NCBI RefSeq assembly: GCF_002873335.1
Contig: NZ_MCUW01000036.1
Span: 1-41,145 of the forward strand
Reading direction: 5' to 3'
Origin: Vibrio sp. 10N.286.49.B1
Lineage (GTDB): Bacteria; Pseudomonadota; Gammaproteobacteria; Enterobacterales; Vibrionaceae
DNA: 41,145 nucleotides
This document shows positions 40,556 to 41,145 of this stretch, piece after piece. The position numbers and the translations under genes are program-made. The number at the start of each line of letters is the position of its first letter. Positions within the stretch are counted from its first letter, which is position 1. The notes below the pieces were generated by a model that did not search any database, was not told the origin of the DNA, and saw only the letters and a list, made by a program, of their open reading frames with translations.

Positions 40556-41137
40556 ATGACTGTCAAGGACAAGAAACGGGGTCGACCTAGAGCCGGCAGT
40601 GGCTCATTAAGTGCCGAACACATACTCATCGTTGCAAAAGACACCATGTGCCAAGAAGGAAAAATGCCTAGTATTCGAAAGCTAGCGTTGGCATTAAACG
40701 TCGATGCGATGGCGATCTATCATTACTTCAACAATAAAAATGCACTCCTTGAGGCCATCACGGTTTCTCTGGTCGAAGATATTTATCAGCCCCGTACCGA
40801 CAGCCCCTGGAAAGTAGAACTAGAGGCACTCTGTATCAGTTATCTAGGCTTATTAAATAAATACCCAGGGTTGTTAGAAACATTGCTCACGATGACGTCT
40901 TTGGGTCCTGCCAACGTATTTTCTGAACGATTTAATCAGGTCACGAACGTCCTTCAGCTTTCGACCCGCCAATCTGACGATGCCCTAGACCTCCTCGCCG
41001 ATTACTTACATGGATTCGCTTTTGCTCTCAACTGCGACACAACAGGCACAACTTTAAGTCCACTAAAGATTAAAGGGCCATTGGAGCTGTACTGTTCGGC
41101 ACTCGAGTACCAGTCATCGAAGATGAATAGAGAATAG
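40556..41137 (+). CDS. TetR/AcrR family transcriptional regulator
   Basis: A 193-residue regulator. A basic N-terminal arm (KDKKRGRPRAGSG) leads into the TetR helix-turn-helix (about 37-68: MPSIRKLALALNVDAMAIYHYFNNKNALLEAI); the remainder is an all-helical ligand and dimer domain resembling the TetR class C-terminal family. It is divergent from the RibD/DHFR-type reductase, which is its most likely target, through the 15-bp palindrome between them. The ligand is unknown. The stop codon lies within a 7-bp repeat that continues to the end of the window. Confidence 0.85.
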   Translation: MTVKDKKRGRPRAGSGSLSAEHILIVAKDTMCQEGKMPSIRKLALALNVDAMAIYHYFNNKNALLEAITVSLVEDIYQPRTDSPWKVELEALCISYLGLLNKYPGLLETLLTMTSLGPANVFSERFNQVTNVLQLSTRQSDDALDLLADYLHGFAFALNCDTTGTTLSPLKIKGPLELYCSALEYQSSKMNRE

Positions 41138-41145
41138 AGAATAGA
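41125..41145. repeat. 7-bp tandem repeat (gaataga, three copies) over the TetR stop codon
   Basis: Three perfect copies run to the end of the window and may continue beyond it. The TetR stop codon (41135-41137) is inside the second copy, so slippage here could move the stop. Confidence 0.85.

Overview
The window looks like chromosomal DNA of a Vibrionaceae bacterium (Vibrio or a close relative). The evidence is gene content and order: a menFDHBCE menaquinone operon beside alaA-yfbR-dGTPase, a DTW-domain gene paired head-to-head with a rhombosortase, a ComEA-like protein, the tig-clpP-clpX-lon-hupB-ppiD block, and a DctBD two-component system next to a DctPQM TRAP transporter. Nothing indicates a prophage, plasmid, transposon or CRISPR locus. 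This is mostly core genome with a few accessory genes at the left and right ends.

Layout. 1-55: the 3' end of a tRNA (probably Tyr) and its terminator. 209-3034 (minus strand): a GNAT acetyltransferase, a POTRA-less Omp85-type outer-membrane protein and a Tim44-like protein. 3297-6829 (plus): a TetR regulator, a fused MFS lysophospholipid-transporter/PlsC acyltransferase, and a YeiH-family transporter. 6912-9077: a 41-bp perfect palindrome, an unidentified lipoprotein and an M20 amidohydrolase. 9202-10080 (minus): a lone methionine-binding lipoprotein MetQ with tandem MetJ-type boxes. 10411-10581: a possible 56-residue membrane protein. 10653-18354 (minus): the complete menFDHBCE operon, running from isochorismate synthase to o-succinylbenzoate-CoA ligase. 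18601-21894 (plus): alaA, yfbR and a dGTPase-like gene. 21972-23415: tapT-like DTW gene, rhombosortase and comEA, overlapping tightly. 23585-32001 (minus): the protein quality-control cluster. 32540-39573: dctB-dctD, a 60-residue unknown protein, and dctPQM on the opposite strand. 39852-41137: a RibD/DHFR-type reductase divergent from a TetR regulator.

How the genes work together. The men genes form one pathway from chorismate to 1,4-dihydroxy-2-naphthoyl-CoA. Trigger factor, ClpXP, Lon and PpiD handle folding and proteolysis, and lon carries a sigma-32-like promoter. DctB and DctD should sense C4-dicarboxylates and activate dctP, which has a good sigma-54 promoter, an IHF-like site and a candidate upstream activator palindrome. 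MetQ appears to be repressed by MetJ.

I did not find a clear undescribed multi-gene system. The points most worth a second look are the TetR/LplT-PlsC fusion pair, the long palindrome before the lipoprotein, a five-residue repeat expansion inside MenE, and a recurrent pattern of short tandem duplications (6-20 bp units), several of which sit on stop codons or between operon genes.
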